Translations under genes and position numbers: made by a program
Assembly (NCBI GenBank): GCA_002812745.2
Contig: NCSJ02000012.1
Span: forward strand, 62,001 to 126,000
Direction: 5' to 3'
DNA length: 64,000 bases
Source of the DNA: Scytalidium lignicola
Lineage: Eukaryota > Ascomycota > Leotiomycetes
Shown: positions 44,964 through 55,884 of the stretch, piece by piece
Position numbering within the stretch: the stretch's first letter is position 1
How the letters are laid out: every line of letters begins with the position of its first letter
Notes under the pieces: model-generated
Database searches by the model: none
Told to the model about the DNA's origin: nothing
Seen by the model: only the letters and a program-made list of their open reading frames with translations

Positions 44964-46647
44964 ATGGCAGAAGTTATAAACTCATCGCTCTATATAACAA
45001 GTAGCCGCAAAAAGCCATATACACTACATCCAAAAGCACCACTCAAGCAAAAGGATAGAGATTCAGATAAGCCTGAGTCTTCTAAAATAGTGAGAACATT
45101 AAATTACAGTTGTGGTCAAAATGTGGATGTTTTACTGATAACATGACTAGGGTAGTAGGGAAAAGACCGAGACAATTCAAGTAATAATTCCTGCAAAGCT
45201 AGCGTCAGTCAATGATGTGGTCTCAGCATATGATGATAATCATGAGGAATCAGATGATTCCTCAATAGAAGAGGGAGAAGGTGGAGCTCAACCTTTATTG
45301 TTGACAGGAATCCATGGCCCATTCCTTGACATCAGAGACCTCGAAAAAATTGCGATAGACTTGGATCATAACCGCAAAAGGTTTGGATTTCAATCTGCAG
45401 AAAACCTCGGCATTCGTAAGAGACCACATACGGAGCTAGCAAAGGCCGTTGAACAACAACTAAAGGATTTGTTTCAATTGTTTCAGCAATTGAAATTAGA
45501 GCCTGAAAAGACAGAATATGAAATTCGATCGGAGATTTCGACGAAACTTCGAGTCCTAAGCGGAAAGACAGATGCTTTGTTGCGTCCGCTCTCGAAACAT
45601 GGTAGAAGTAAATCAAACGAGAGCAAAGAGGCTAGATCACAAGCAATCAAAGAGGCCAGAGAACTCCTTGAAGATTTGTACTGTGTCACAATTCGCCACT
45701 GTGTGGAAATCTCGGCCGTAGCAGCTAAATCATATGTCAACGACGGTCCACTGAATGATAGATTTCTTGATGAGCTGAACTTTCTTATTGGAATGACTGA
45801 AGAACTAGCAGAAAATGCAATTAACCAGGGGGTTAGGGTTCAGCCAAAACCTAAATCTTTTAGTAAAAACCGTACCTATGAGTTGAAGGAGCCTATAGAG
45901 ACTGCTCTAAAACATCTTAATCTTCTAACAGAGAAGTGCATAGCGGAGTTCAAGGTCAGGGAAAAGAAGGAAAGGGAAGAGAGAGCAGCAAGGCTACGCC
46001 TGGAGAAGAAGAGAAAGGCAGAACTCGAGGAGGAGGAAAACCGTCGTTATGACATGGAGAGATACAGGGAAAATGCCAGGATCCTAGCCAAGAGAATGGC
46101 TGACAAGAAATGGGGTAGGTACCTAAAGACCCAATTTACCTTACAAGAAACAACAGCTCCAATACGAAATCGGGAATCCCGCTCAGAATCCCAGTCGGTG
46201 TTCCTAAGATACGATCAGAGCAACTCTTCCCAAGATATGGCTGATATCGACTTGGAGGTCTCTGATAGTAGAGATGTGAATGGAGATGAATATGAGCGAG
46301 TTCAGCTATTCGGAGAGAACAACACCCGTCAACTTTACAAGACACAGCCACTATCAGACGAAGAAAGAATAGTTTTCATTGAGCTTTTAATGAAAGAAAG
46401 AGGTAAATTCCATTTCTCTATCTGAGATATATTTGTAATGTGAAAGGACCAGCTCTAACATGTTGTTCGCATCTCAGGACGAGAGAGATACGCAACGCTA
46501 TCAGAGAAGCTAGACAAGAGTATGGATGAGATATTTATGTGGGCGAAAGACTTGCAAGAGACCATGGATGATGCTCATGAAAAAGGACGTTTTACAGCCC
46601 CAGAAGACTTCTGGACTTATCATATTTGGGTTGAGGAAGACACTTGA
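44964..46647 (+). CDS. Uncharacterised helical protein
   Basis: Three exons (44964-45089, 45199-46402, 46478-46647) join to about 499 residues in one frame. The second exon is certain. The first is inferred from a fitting gtgaga donor and a gcaaag acceptor, and the third from gtaaat..ctcag. The protein is hydrophilic. It has an Asp/Glu/Ser-rich segment, then helical blocks including AKAVEQQLKDLFQLFQQLKL and EARELLEDLYCVTIRHCVEI, and a Lys/Arg/Glu coiled coil (VREKKEREERAARLRLEKK). The C-terminus has EDFWTYHIWVEEDT. I do not recognise a family. It has no signal peptide and no membrane segment. Confidence 0.65.
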
Positions 46648-47720
46648 ATATGGATTACGCATCGACTTTCGGATAGCAGAGCTTTCCTGGTGAAAGACAA
46701 CTTATAAGGTAATCTTCCCATAAAAGTCCAGCCACCAAACTCGTGTTGATTCATAACTAAATTAGACCCAGAGAGAATCATTGAACACCAACTAGAACCT
46801 CAAAGTTAGATTCAATGTGTTGAGCTTGTAAACAACAATACTCAAGAGGGCTTCGATACTTATTATTAGATCAAAACCTGACTCCAGGTGTTAGTACTCT
46901 ACTTGTCAAGNTTTTTTTCTTAACACCATGGTGCCTCTGGAAGGCGTATATTGGATAACAATCATCATCTATGATAAAAAGAGTACCTCATGAAGTGACT
47001 TTGGTGATAAATGAGACATGAGTATCGTGCCTCGCAAGGGAGATGTATTGTTAATATTTTGAAGTGTTAAATGATAAATTTTCAAAAATGTCTAAAGAAA
47101 TATTATTAACTACATTAATATTCATGTTAAAAATTTTTTCGTAGAAACAGATTCTATACTAAAAAAGCCCCTATATCACATAAATATTTAAATCACGGTA
47201 CATTGATTGAATTAATATGTAGTAATAAAGTTGATTGCACCTAATAAACTACTTATACCTGATAAGTGTAAAGTAATTATAGCTATATAGATATATTCTA
47301 AAGCGTGTAATGAGCAAAATATTTGTACTTATACTTTTTTGAATGGAGAACAACTCTGATATGGATCACATCGTTGTGTGAACCGGAACCAGAACGTAAC
47401 ATAGTTTCCTCCAAGATTCCATTCCGATTTAGTGTTGAAATGAGCGCGACTAGGACCACCCCACCCTGTTGATAACGACGGGGCTAGGCTTTCCATATTA
47501 GGTCAGTATTTCCCTAACTTTGATTCTAAGTTGAAAAATAATTTTCTTGGGGAGATATTGTGTGCATTCTCAAGGAGGTTTCTAGCTCAATTGGTACGGT
47601 CTGCATTGTGACGGAATACATCTGTAGGTGAATGCATCATAATGCGGCTCAGCTCGAGGCTGACATGAACGGCACCTTCAGTATTAGCCAGCACAAGAAA
47701 CAAACATTCTAGGATTAATT
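46648..47720. other. Intergenic, AT-rich tract
   Basis: About 1.1 kb, with markedly AT-rich sequence between about 46880 and 47350 and an N at 46911 beside a T run. A tRNA-like A-box lies at 47583-47594 without a matching B-box or acceptor stem. No coding sequence is seen. Confidence 0.6.
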
Positions 47721-48818
47721 ATGGCTCCTGTATATAAAATTGCTATCGTGCAGCTCTATCCAAAGGTAATGTTCAACATATCTCTGCTCTTCTCTCATTT
47801 CTAATGCACCTTTGGAGCTCGAGTAATGAAAGCGTATATTTCCTTACATGATTGTTATTTGGCTATCTATTTGTTTTCTTACTATTATAAGATATGAATT
47901 GCAAATATAGCCTTCCCATTTATGAAAAATTTCTCTTTACTGACAAATTTATTCCAGCCTTTGGACGCAGAGGGAAACCATACTAGGGCTGTTTCTTTCA
48001 TCCGGCAAGCAGCAGCACAGGGATGCGATCTTGCTGTTCTCCCAGAATACCATCTTACAAACTGGGTCCCAGAGGATCCAAACTTTGGCAGCGTCTGTGC
48101 AACCTATAAGAAGTATCGCGACTCCTATTGCGCCTTAGCTAAAGAACTTAACATCTGCATCGTTCCCGGCACCATCGTGGAGAAACGGGAAGACGGTAAA
48201 CTCCTCAATATCGCCTACTTCATCTCAAAGGACGGGTCGATTCTGGGGCATTACCAAAAGAAGAACCTCTGGCTTCCTGAACGGTTACATCTTACTGGCT
48301 CCGAGCATGCACCTCATGAAGTAATCGACACACCAATTGGTAAGGTTGGTATGCTGGTTTGCTGGGACCTGGCATTCCCAGAGGCATTCCGTCAGTTGAT
48401 CGCAGCTGGGGCAAAAACAATCATCATACCCAGTTTCTGGACCCTGGATGACTGCATCCCTGCTGGCCTGAAACTCAACCCTCGTTCAGAAGCTTTATTT
48501 CTCGAGAGTGCCCTCGTATCACGCGCCTATGAGAACACCTGCATGGTAGTGTTTGCGAATGCAGGAGGGCCAGTAGGTAAACCTTCGGGAGGTAACTATG
48601 CGGGACTGAGCCAAGTTACCATTCCATTCGTAGGTGCATTGGGCAAGCTTGGTGATGAAGAAGGAATGAGCGTCGTGGAAGTTGACATGCAGGTCGTAGA
48701 GGATGCAGAGGAGAATTATAAAGTCCGCGAGGATATCGCAAGAGAGGGATGGCATTATAGCTATAGTTTGGCAGAGAACCGTGAACCAGTTTCAGGGAAG
48801 GAGAATAACAAGGTATAA
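47721..48818 (+). CDS. Carbon-nitrogen hydrolase (nitrilase superfamily)
   Basis: Two exons (47721-47765 and 47958-48818) encode about 301 residues. The catalytic triad is visible: Glu45 in LPEYH, Lys116 in YQKKNLW and Cys150 in VCWDLAFPE. These enzymes hydrolyse nitriles or amides through a thioimidate or thioester on the cysteine. The start MAPVYKIAIVQLYPK is the usual first strand, and exon 2 resumes at PLDAEGN. The catalytic-loop form CWDLAFPE and the length suggest an amidase-type member (omega-amidase or carbamoyl amidase group), but the substrate cannot be told. No signal peptide is present, so it is probably cytosolic. The intron is 192 bases. Confidence 0.9.
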
Positions 48819-49464
48819 ATTCTCGGCATTTTCTTCCTATTTATATGTTAATAAGATATGCCCCGAAGTGCGGAAATTTAGTCCAAAAACATGTATAAGA
48901 CAACATGATATTAAGTAAAATAGGATCCTTCTTAATGGTTTACTCTACAAATAACATATACCGTACAATATTAATAGCTAATTGCATTGTGCCAACTAGG
49001 AGCACACCTGCACAAATACATTAAAGCTAAGACATCAAGTAAATTGAAATAAATGCCGTGATAACCTCCGAAACCTTTCTTGTTCCATGCAACGATCGTA
49101 CTTTACAGAGAGGTTTTTTGTCCATAATGCAAAACGAATCCAATATCAATACTCAACTTCCAAGTAATAAGCTAGACACGAGTTTTAAAGGGGCACTGTC
49201 CCCTAGTGAAACATCAAATTTCCCTCCCCAACCCATAACCAATGCATTGCTAAAGCCAAAATTCCAGAAATATGAGATGTAGCCTCTCAAAAACAAAGAA
49301 GCTCGAAGGAAGAAAGAGTCGATANTTTTTTTTTTGTGAAGCCCGAATAACCCCTAGTCCTTCAAAAATACAATAGTACTCCTCTAAACACCAGGGTATC
49401 CCTCTCAACCCGCCAAATTCAAAACCCTTATGAACAGACCACTTAAGTCCTTAAACATATATAC
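48819..49464. other. Intergenic, convergent 3' ends
   Basis: About 650 bases between the nitrilase and the Zn2Cys6 gene, with an N at 49325 beside a T run. A small open frame at 49058-49282 is unsupported. Confidence 0.55.
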
Positions 49465-51927
49465 CTAGTGACTAGTCTCTCCAGCGAAGACACTCATATA
49501 ACCATTTCGCACAAGTTCTCGAAGCTCATTATATCTCTTGAACTGAGAGGAAGTCGTGGTAGTAGCACCCTTATCACTCTCTCTTCTGCTTTCGCTAGTG
49601 GAAGTCTCAACTCTTCCTTCTTCGGTCGCAGTAGCAAGATCTGCAAGGCGCTGCAATCCCTGGCTAGCACTTGTCGTCAAGTTCTGCTGGTTATTGTTGG
49701 GTTGGGCGCCTGCAGTTGCACTGGAAGCTCCTCCAGAGCCTCCAGTCTGCCTTTTCTTGATAATGTAGTCTTTGATAGCAGCATCCCAACTTGACGGTGC
49801 AATTCGTCCATCCAAAAGCGTGCTCAATCCATTTTCTGCCTCTTCTCTGGTATTTTCAAAGCTAGTCAACTCAAGCAATGCTAAAGCAGTTAACGCCGTA
49901 GCATGGTAGTTCAATGGGCTGACTGTTGTGTTATTATGTGCTAGCTGCGTGATAAGGTTCATTGTAGGGCCACTAAGATCATATGGTTCAGAATCAGGGA
50001 GCCGTAATTCCAAAAGGATTCGTATGGCCCAATAACACAGATGTATTACAGGACACTTTGACGGGGGAAATAAAGATTGGGGTAAAGACTCGCGGCACCT
50101 CTCCAGTTCACCCCTCATCAATGTACCAATGATTGGGGCAGGCGGGACAGCAAGTGTGGGAAGGTCTGTAGGAGTTATCGTAACGGTGGAGATGTGTCCA
50201 AGAACAATAGACATTCCTAGAATGTTAATTAGTCTACGAGAAACCCATTTTTTTGGGAACTTACGAGCAAGATTGTACACCGTGTCACCCAAAAGACTTT
50301 GATCTTCTGGATAGATTACAACACTGGAATCGGGAATCAAAAGAGGACTCGCTGTACTTGAAGCGTGCCATCTATCCATGATAACCAAACTCCACCAAAT
50401 CCGCCTAGCCAATTTCTCTTCTGAATCAGGATCGTTCTCGGAGAGCTTGTCTGGCTGTTTGTGAAGATGAAGTTTCATGGAGTAGGCAAGTCCAACAGCT
50501 GCACCCAACCACATAGAACGCGAAAATCCAGAGTTACGAAGGACGCTTGTCGAATTCTCGGTCTCTATTGCCAAAAGTATCATCGCTTGGAGATATACAA
50601 GGTTCGCAGATACTGATCTGCTAGCACTATTCTCAAATTGGGCTGCTAGGATAAGCTGCATTGCCTTCTTTGCGGATTGAGGGTCTGTAGATGGGGACCC
50701 CGTAGATTGGAACGATCTAACAGCTGCATATAGAGCTTCTAAGAACGCGAATCTCAAGGCATTAGGACAACTTGAGAGTTTTGCACTTAACCTGCTACTT
50801 GATTGAGGGAGTATGGGATATGTTGGATGAATGACAGTATAGTATCTAGGAACAAGTTAGATTATTTTTCCATAAATTAAGCTTCCTTCACTTACTGATC
50901 AACTATACTATCATCCCAGTCTGAACCATACTCATGATTCTGATCTAATGAAGCTACAGCTTCAAATGAGATGCTCTGGCGTTGTGATTCGGGTTGGTTT
51001 CTCCATGTTGGAGTAGGTTGGAGGCCGTTCGGCGAATAGTTTGGTTCACGAAATATCTGGTTCGAGCCAGCTGTTTGTGGAGTAGAAAAGGTTGGTGTAA
51101 CATGAGAATGTTGGCGCTGGGAGTCTTGTAAACCCCACCCAGTTGATGATCGTTGCGGCTGATATGATGTACCGTATTCATTAGAGACTGAGGAGTAGGT
51201 TCTCTTTCTCTGAGCACCGTCAACATTCGGTGGAGGGGTGAATTCATCCGAGGCACGGCGCTGGGAAGGACTCTCGTGGTGTGCTAAATAGCCAGGTATC
51301 TCACCAGCCTGCATTGCCCCTTCAAGTGTATTCAATCTGTCTGCGAGCTCTTTAATATATCTGATGATTATATGAGTCAGCATAATAAAAATCAGGCAGG
51401 CAAGCTGAAAATACGCACCCTTTACTCGGACCTCTTTTCATAGGCACTCTACTAAACTGGCATCGAGTGCCTACCCGTTTACAACTTGAGCATTGTTCAT
51501 CACCCGGTTCGCCCGTCGCGTCGCACCGAATTTTCTTGCGCCTACATTCATCACATGCCCTTGAAACTTTGGACCTTTTCCTTGGCGCCATCGAGCCATC
51601 AGGAGTGCCGTATTGATTTCCCATCTGATCCATGGGACCGTGATTTCCTTGTTGATGGACCGAATGACCTTGAGGGTCCTGTTCGTACTGGTGATGAACA
51701 TTGACCTGACCTCTCGGATCCTGTCCCTCGCTCATCACAGCAACTTGACCAGCCCCCATAACAGGAGCGAGCCCACGCGACAGTTGTGCGGCGAGCTGAA
51801 GTTCTTCCGGATTAGCCATGGGAGCTTGTGGGTTCGAGGACGAATTGTAGAAAGGTCCTCCACGATCTGCAGCGACCGCGTTCGGCGACGGGTACGACTG
51901 CATATTTGGCGCGTCAGTTTGATTCAT
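49465..51927 (-). CDS. Zn2Cys6 transcription factor, RGT1-like
   Basis: Four exons (51419-51927, 50896-51360, 50265-50845, 49465-50216) join to about 768 residues. The last intron (50217-50264) is 48 bases and in frame, so it is easily missed. The binuclear zinc cluster has cysteines at 125, 128, 135, 146, 149 and 156 (CDECRRKKIRC, CSSCKRVGTRC). It is followed by the linker MKRGPSKGYIKELADRL, which begins a dimerising coiled coil. Before it is a disordered Gln/Pro/Gly region. After it comes a Ser/Pro-rich linker and the fungal-specific middle homology region starting near YYTVIHPTYPILP. The linker matches the glucose-transport regulator RGT1 group of filamentous fungi as I recall it. Target genes cannot be read here. 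Confidence 0.88.
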
Positions 51928-54367
51928 ATTTGCTCAAAGTTCCGGCATTGAGCGCAAAAGCGCGGTTTTTGTCGATGGTAGACAATACTCTGTTGATGCT
52001 GTCGGATAACGGAACAAAGCGCAATGATGCATACAGCACCGCGTCAACGAGTTCTCAGGCCACGAACCTGACTCGATGAGGTTATTTAGATGTCGAGCAG
52101 ACCAGGATGGTGTACGCGACCCCAATGTCCAACTACGCGACGAAAATAAAACTCAAATGTAAGGTCGCTGCAATGCAGACGACGTGGGCTCAGTGAAAGT
52201 CGAGATGAGCTGGATATTTGGAGTGGCGGAAGGAACAACTTTTGGGCGAGGAGCTCTCTTTGTACGACAAGGCTCCACGACCGAACGTAACGGTATTTCT
52301 GGCGTGCGGGCATATGTTAGGTCCACACTAGCCGTGGGTCTAACGCAGTCCTACTTTGTAAACAGACCATAGTCGGACCGCAGAGTTGCGTGCGGGTGCG
52401 ATATTTGCCACTCCATATATATCCGTATGAAGTAACACAGTGGCATGGGGAGTCGGAGAAATGGTTTCTTCGGTTGACTTCATGCAATTATTACTCGGCG
52501 TACAGGAAGCTCTATTCATATGCTGGACCTGCTGCCAAGAGTATTCACCCATTCTCTTGGACGAGATATCCGGATATTCTGCTGGCAAGCTGCATATTAT
52601 GGGTGTTGTCAGCGCTTCTCTGGAGCAGGAAATGGAGACGGAAGATCACTCTTCTTCTAGAGTGCCTGCGGGATTATGGATGTGTTCTCGTGAGCAGTGT
52701 CCGGAAAAGTCATGCAATATCCTGTAACCGGATCATGCGGCCTCCCGGGTTATTCAAAAGAAGTAATATCCCTAGATAAAGCTTTAAAGCGAGAGTACAC
52801 ACCAAACACCATACCCTCAGTTACTCCATGTAGATGATGGCCTCAAATATGTGCTGTGAGGACATTCGTTTGCGGTGTTCTCTCCGCCCCTTGTGGCCAG
52901 GTCTCGGTTCCCCTTGCAGGAGAATACCGCCCAAGAACCACCGAAACTGAAATAATCTCCGCAATTGGATACTGTACTGTACACAAGTCCTACCTTTTAA
53001 GAAGGTAATGTTTCTTCTCGGTGAAACTTTGGCCGGACAGTAATAGCCCGAGTTTATATCACTTGGCCTTAAGCCTGAATACGGCCTTAATCGCATCCTA
53101 ACCAATTCTGCCGCCAAAATCTGTCTAGCCTGTTGTAGCGGATGAAGTTGTCGAGGTCAATTGCTAGGAGATTCTAGAAGGCGATGTAACGTGGTGTAGT
53201 ACTTACGTACCTAACCAGTTGCCGGCGGGGAAGCATTTCTACGTGTTTGTACAAAATCATATTGTTGAAGAGAAATAAAGTCGTAATGTTTTATATATCT
53301 ATATCTATATATATCCATGCCTATAGCAGGGATTTTCTATAATCCCTCCTCTCCCCGGAATATTTGTTGGGAAAAGTCCAACTATATGATGTTTGACATT
53401 AGTGCGGGGTTAAATATCAATTTACTTCTATGGAGGGCTTGACCACTATTAGCAATGCTGATCAAATGCCAGCGGATTAACTGAAACGCTGCTAGCTTTT
53501 CTGTTGGATGATCTACTGTCCTGTAAACAGGGATATACACAAGCTTCGGCATATGCGGTCGTTGTGAAACGTTGGACCGGCAATTAATTAAGACGGTGTG
53601 CTGACTTTCCCTTGACTACTTAATTGCGATTTCTGTTCACTGTAGCTTTTGCTTAATGCTCCCTACTTGAACTCCTTAAGGTCTAGGTATATATCTATCT
53701 TCCATGAGATTAAGCCGTAAAAGCTATATGATGACAACGCTCTCCGAGGTCAAGTCATGAGAAATGTGGCGAGCGTGTACCGGCATATAATGATATATGA
53801 AGATGATATTCGGTATTGCATGGATTGTAGAAGCAGTATAAGCACATCCAGAACCGAAACATCTGTACCGGTTGAATCGATATTGAAGTTGATAAACTGC
53901 TCTTGTTGCATTACGTTAAGTACTGGAATAATTCTGTCGACTGGAAGTGGCAATGCTGTAGTCTACTTCAAGCTTACTTCTGACAGACAATTAATGATCC
54001 ATTTCCGCCTAGAATGCTCATGTCATGCAAGACCTATTAGGAACTTTGATACACGTGGGACTGATCTTTTAATTGACATCTCACAGTACCCGATTTGTCT
54101 GGGCTATTCAAGAAGCCATATCAGGCATATATTGTCCTGGACAGGAGAAGTGGTCGCTCAACCAATATCTATAGTATTTAGGGCGAGTCTATAAAGTGGA
54201 ACAAATATACGAGCCAGCTAGATGAGAGTAAATGTGTAACTGCACACATTATCATTCTGATATCATGGTCTTGATTCTATATACCAAGGGGATCGTCACA
54301 GACGTCAAAAACGATATCACCCAAGAGAAAAGTGTTCAGTCAAAGGCCTGTTGCCTTGTCACGTGTG
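51928..54367. other. Long intergenic stretch without a supported gene
   Basis: About 2.4 kb between the start of the RGT1-like gene and the stop of the copper-fist gene. The longest open frame (53757-54194, +) has no family signature, no good splice extension and ordinary intergenic composition. No terminal repeats, transposase fragments or RNA genes were recognised. Part of it is probably the promoter and long leader of the Zn2Cys6 gene. Confidence 0.5.
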
Positions 54368-55884
54368 TTATTGTGTCCAGAAGTTGTCTTCTGGTACATC
54401 AATCGCACCGTTGTTCACGACATTGTTTGTCGTGAACCCATTCATCCAAAGGGCCTGGCCCTCTCCTCCAGTCATAATGAGCTGGAAATCGCCGTTATCT
54501 TCGAAAGGGGTTGTGAGTTGTTGATCTTTATTATCGCCTGAATATGCAGTAATAGGTAGGCCGTCATTTGTACCAACAGCACTGAAGTCATTGGATACTG
54601 GAGCTTTCATGAAACTTTCTAGATCGAGAGGTTCAATCGTGTTGGCATTGAGCATTTGAGACTGAGGAACGCCGATATAAGAAGAGGTCGTGCTTAGATG
54701 GTATCCATCTATGTCACCGCCAATATCTGAATTATCAAAGTCAGACCCATACTGGATGTGCTGAAGTAAGGATGGCCTACTTGCACCATTGTCACTTAGA
54801 GTCCCAAAATCCTCCACTTCAGATATATCTCCCGAAGTGGATGTAGTTGTCAGAGCAGAGTAATCAGCGCTGCTAAAGTCAAGCCCAGTAAAGGATGGAG
54901 CTTGGCTGTATGATGATGTTGCAAAGTTGGAGTCATTGAAGTCAAGACCATCATAATGAGACCAGTCAATAGAAGGTGCATTTAGTCCGGCGGAGAAGAT
55001 TGGTTGGTCATCGATAGCCGACAGCCCATCAAAATTCTGCAAGAATCCATAGTCGCTAGATAGATCTAAGGGAGGTAATATGCTGGTTGCCGGTTCCAAA
55101 CCAGAGATCGGACTTATTACTGGAGAACCGTGCTCTGATTTCACCATACGTTGCTCCTGTTGTGCACTAACGATGGAGTCTTTGATTTGGGAATCGCTGT
55201 GCAATGCTTCGATGGTACTCGTATGCGGTAGGTTGTCGACAGACCTATTAGCCAAACCAGAGGGTGAAGGTCCGTGGATCGAGTGTGCCTTCGGTGGAAC
55301 GTATGGCAACCCACATTTATGAGCCATATTGTTGTGCTTATGTGCTGGTTTATGATGCCCGTTTGCGAAACTTGTCAAGATAGCACCCTCTGACTGTGCA
55401 GTAAGGGCCCGTGGTCGACGTTTCTCATTTGAGGACGACGACGCAGCCTCATCAGAGTCGGACTCGGGCACGGGATCTAAATGATCCTTTTTAAGAGCAC
55501 AGGAGCAACGAGTGCCGTGGCTGCAAAAGCAGGTGTCGGCTACATTAATGATCAGAAATCGCCAAGTACGTCCGCTGAATATCCCATGAATAGCTCACCC
55601 TGAGAATCACCGTCGTTTGGACAAGATGCCTTCGTATGTGTTTTTTCACCGCCACAATCGCAGCGGACATGAGCAGAACGAGATTTGCGCAACGTTCGAC
55701 AATGGGCACATTGTGAGACCGGACGACCCTAAAGATTATTAGAGGTTAAAGAATAGACACCGAGAATCAGGATAAATACCTTTTTATTGATATGTTGTAA
55801 TGGCCGATCCGCATGTTGACAATTGCTAACGCGATGACCTCTCACACATGCCTCGCAGGCATACTTTTCGCCTTTGATCAACAT
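54368..55884 (-). CDS. Copper-fist transcription factor (Ace1/Mac1/GRISEA type)
   Basis: Three exons (55780-55884, 55599-55728, 54368-55539) give about 468 residues. The copper-fist domain starts at residue 1, MLIKGEKYACEACVRGHRVS, with zinc ligands Cys10, Cys13, Cys22 and His24. The minor-groove KKGRP loop is at 34-38. A copper-binding Cys block continues through CAHC, CDCGG and CFCSHGTRCSCALKKDH, split by the second intron. The factor would regulate copper uptake or detoxification. The remaining about 350 residues are acidic, Ser/Asp-rich and probably an activation domain. No second Cys-rich cluster of the Mac1/Cuf1 type is present in this tail. All splice sites are canonical. Confidence 0.93.

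Noticed and set aside
53757..54194. 145-codon plus-strand open frame
   Set aside because: No recognisable motif, an irregular Cys/Ile/Ser-rich composition like translated intergenic DNA, and no plausible exon partners.
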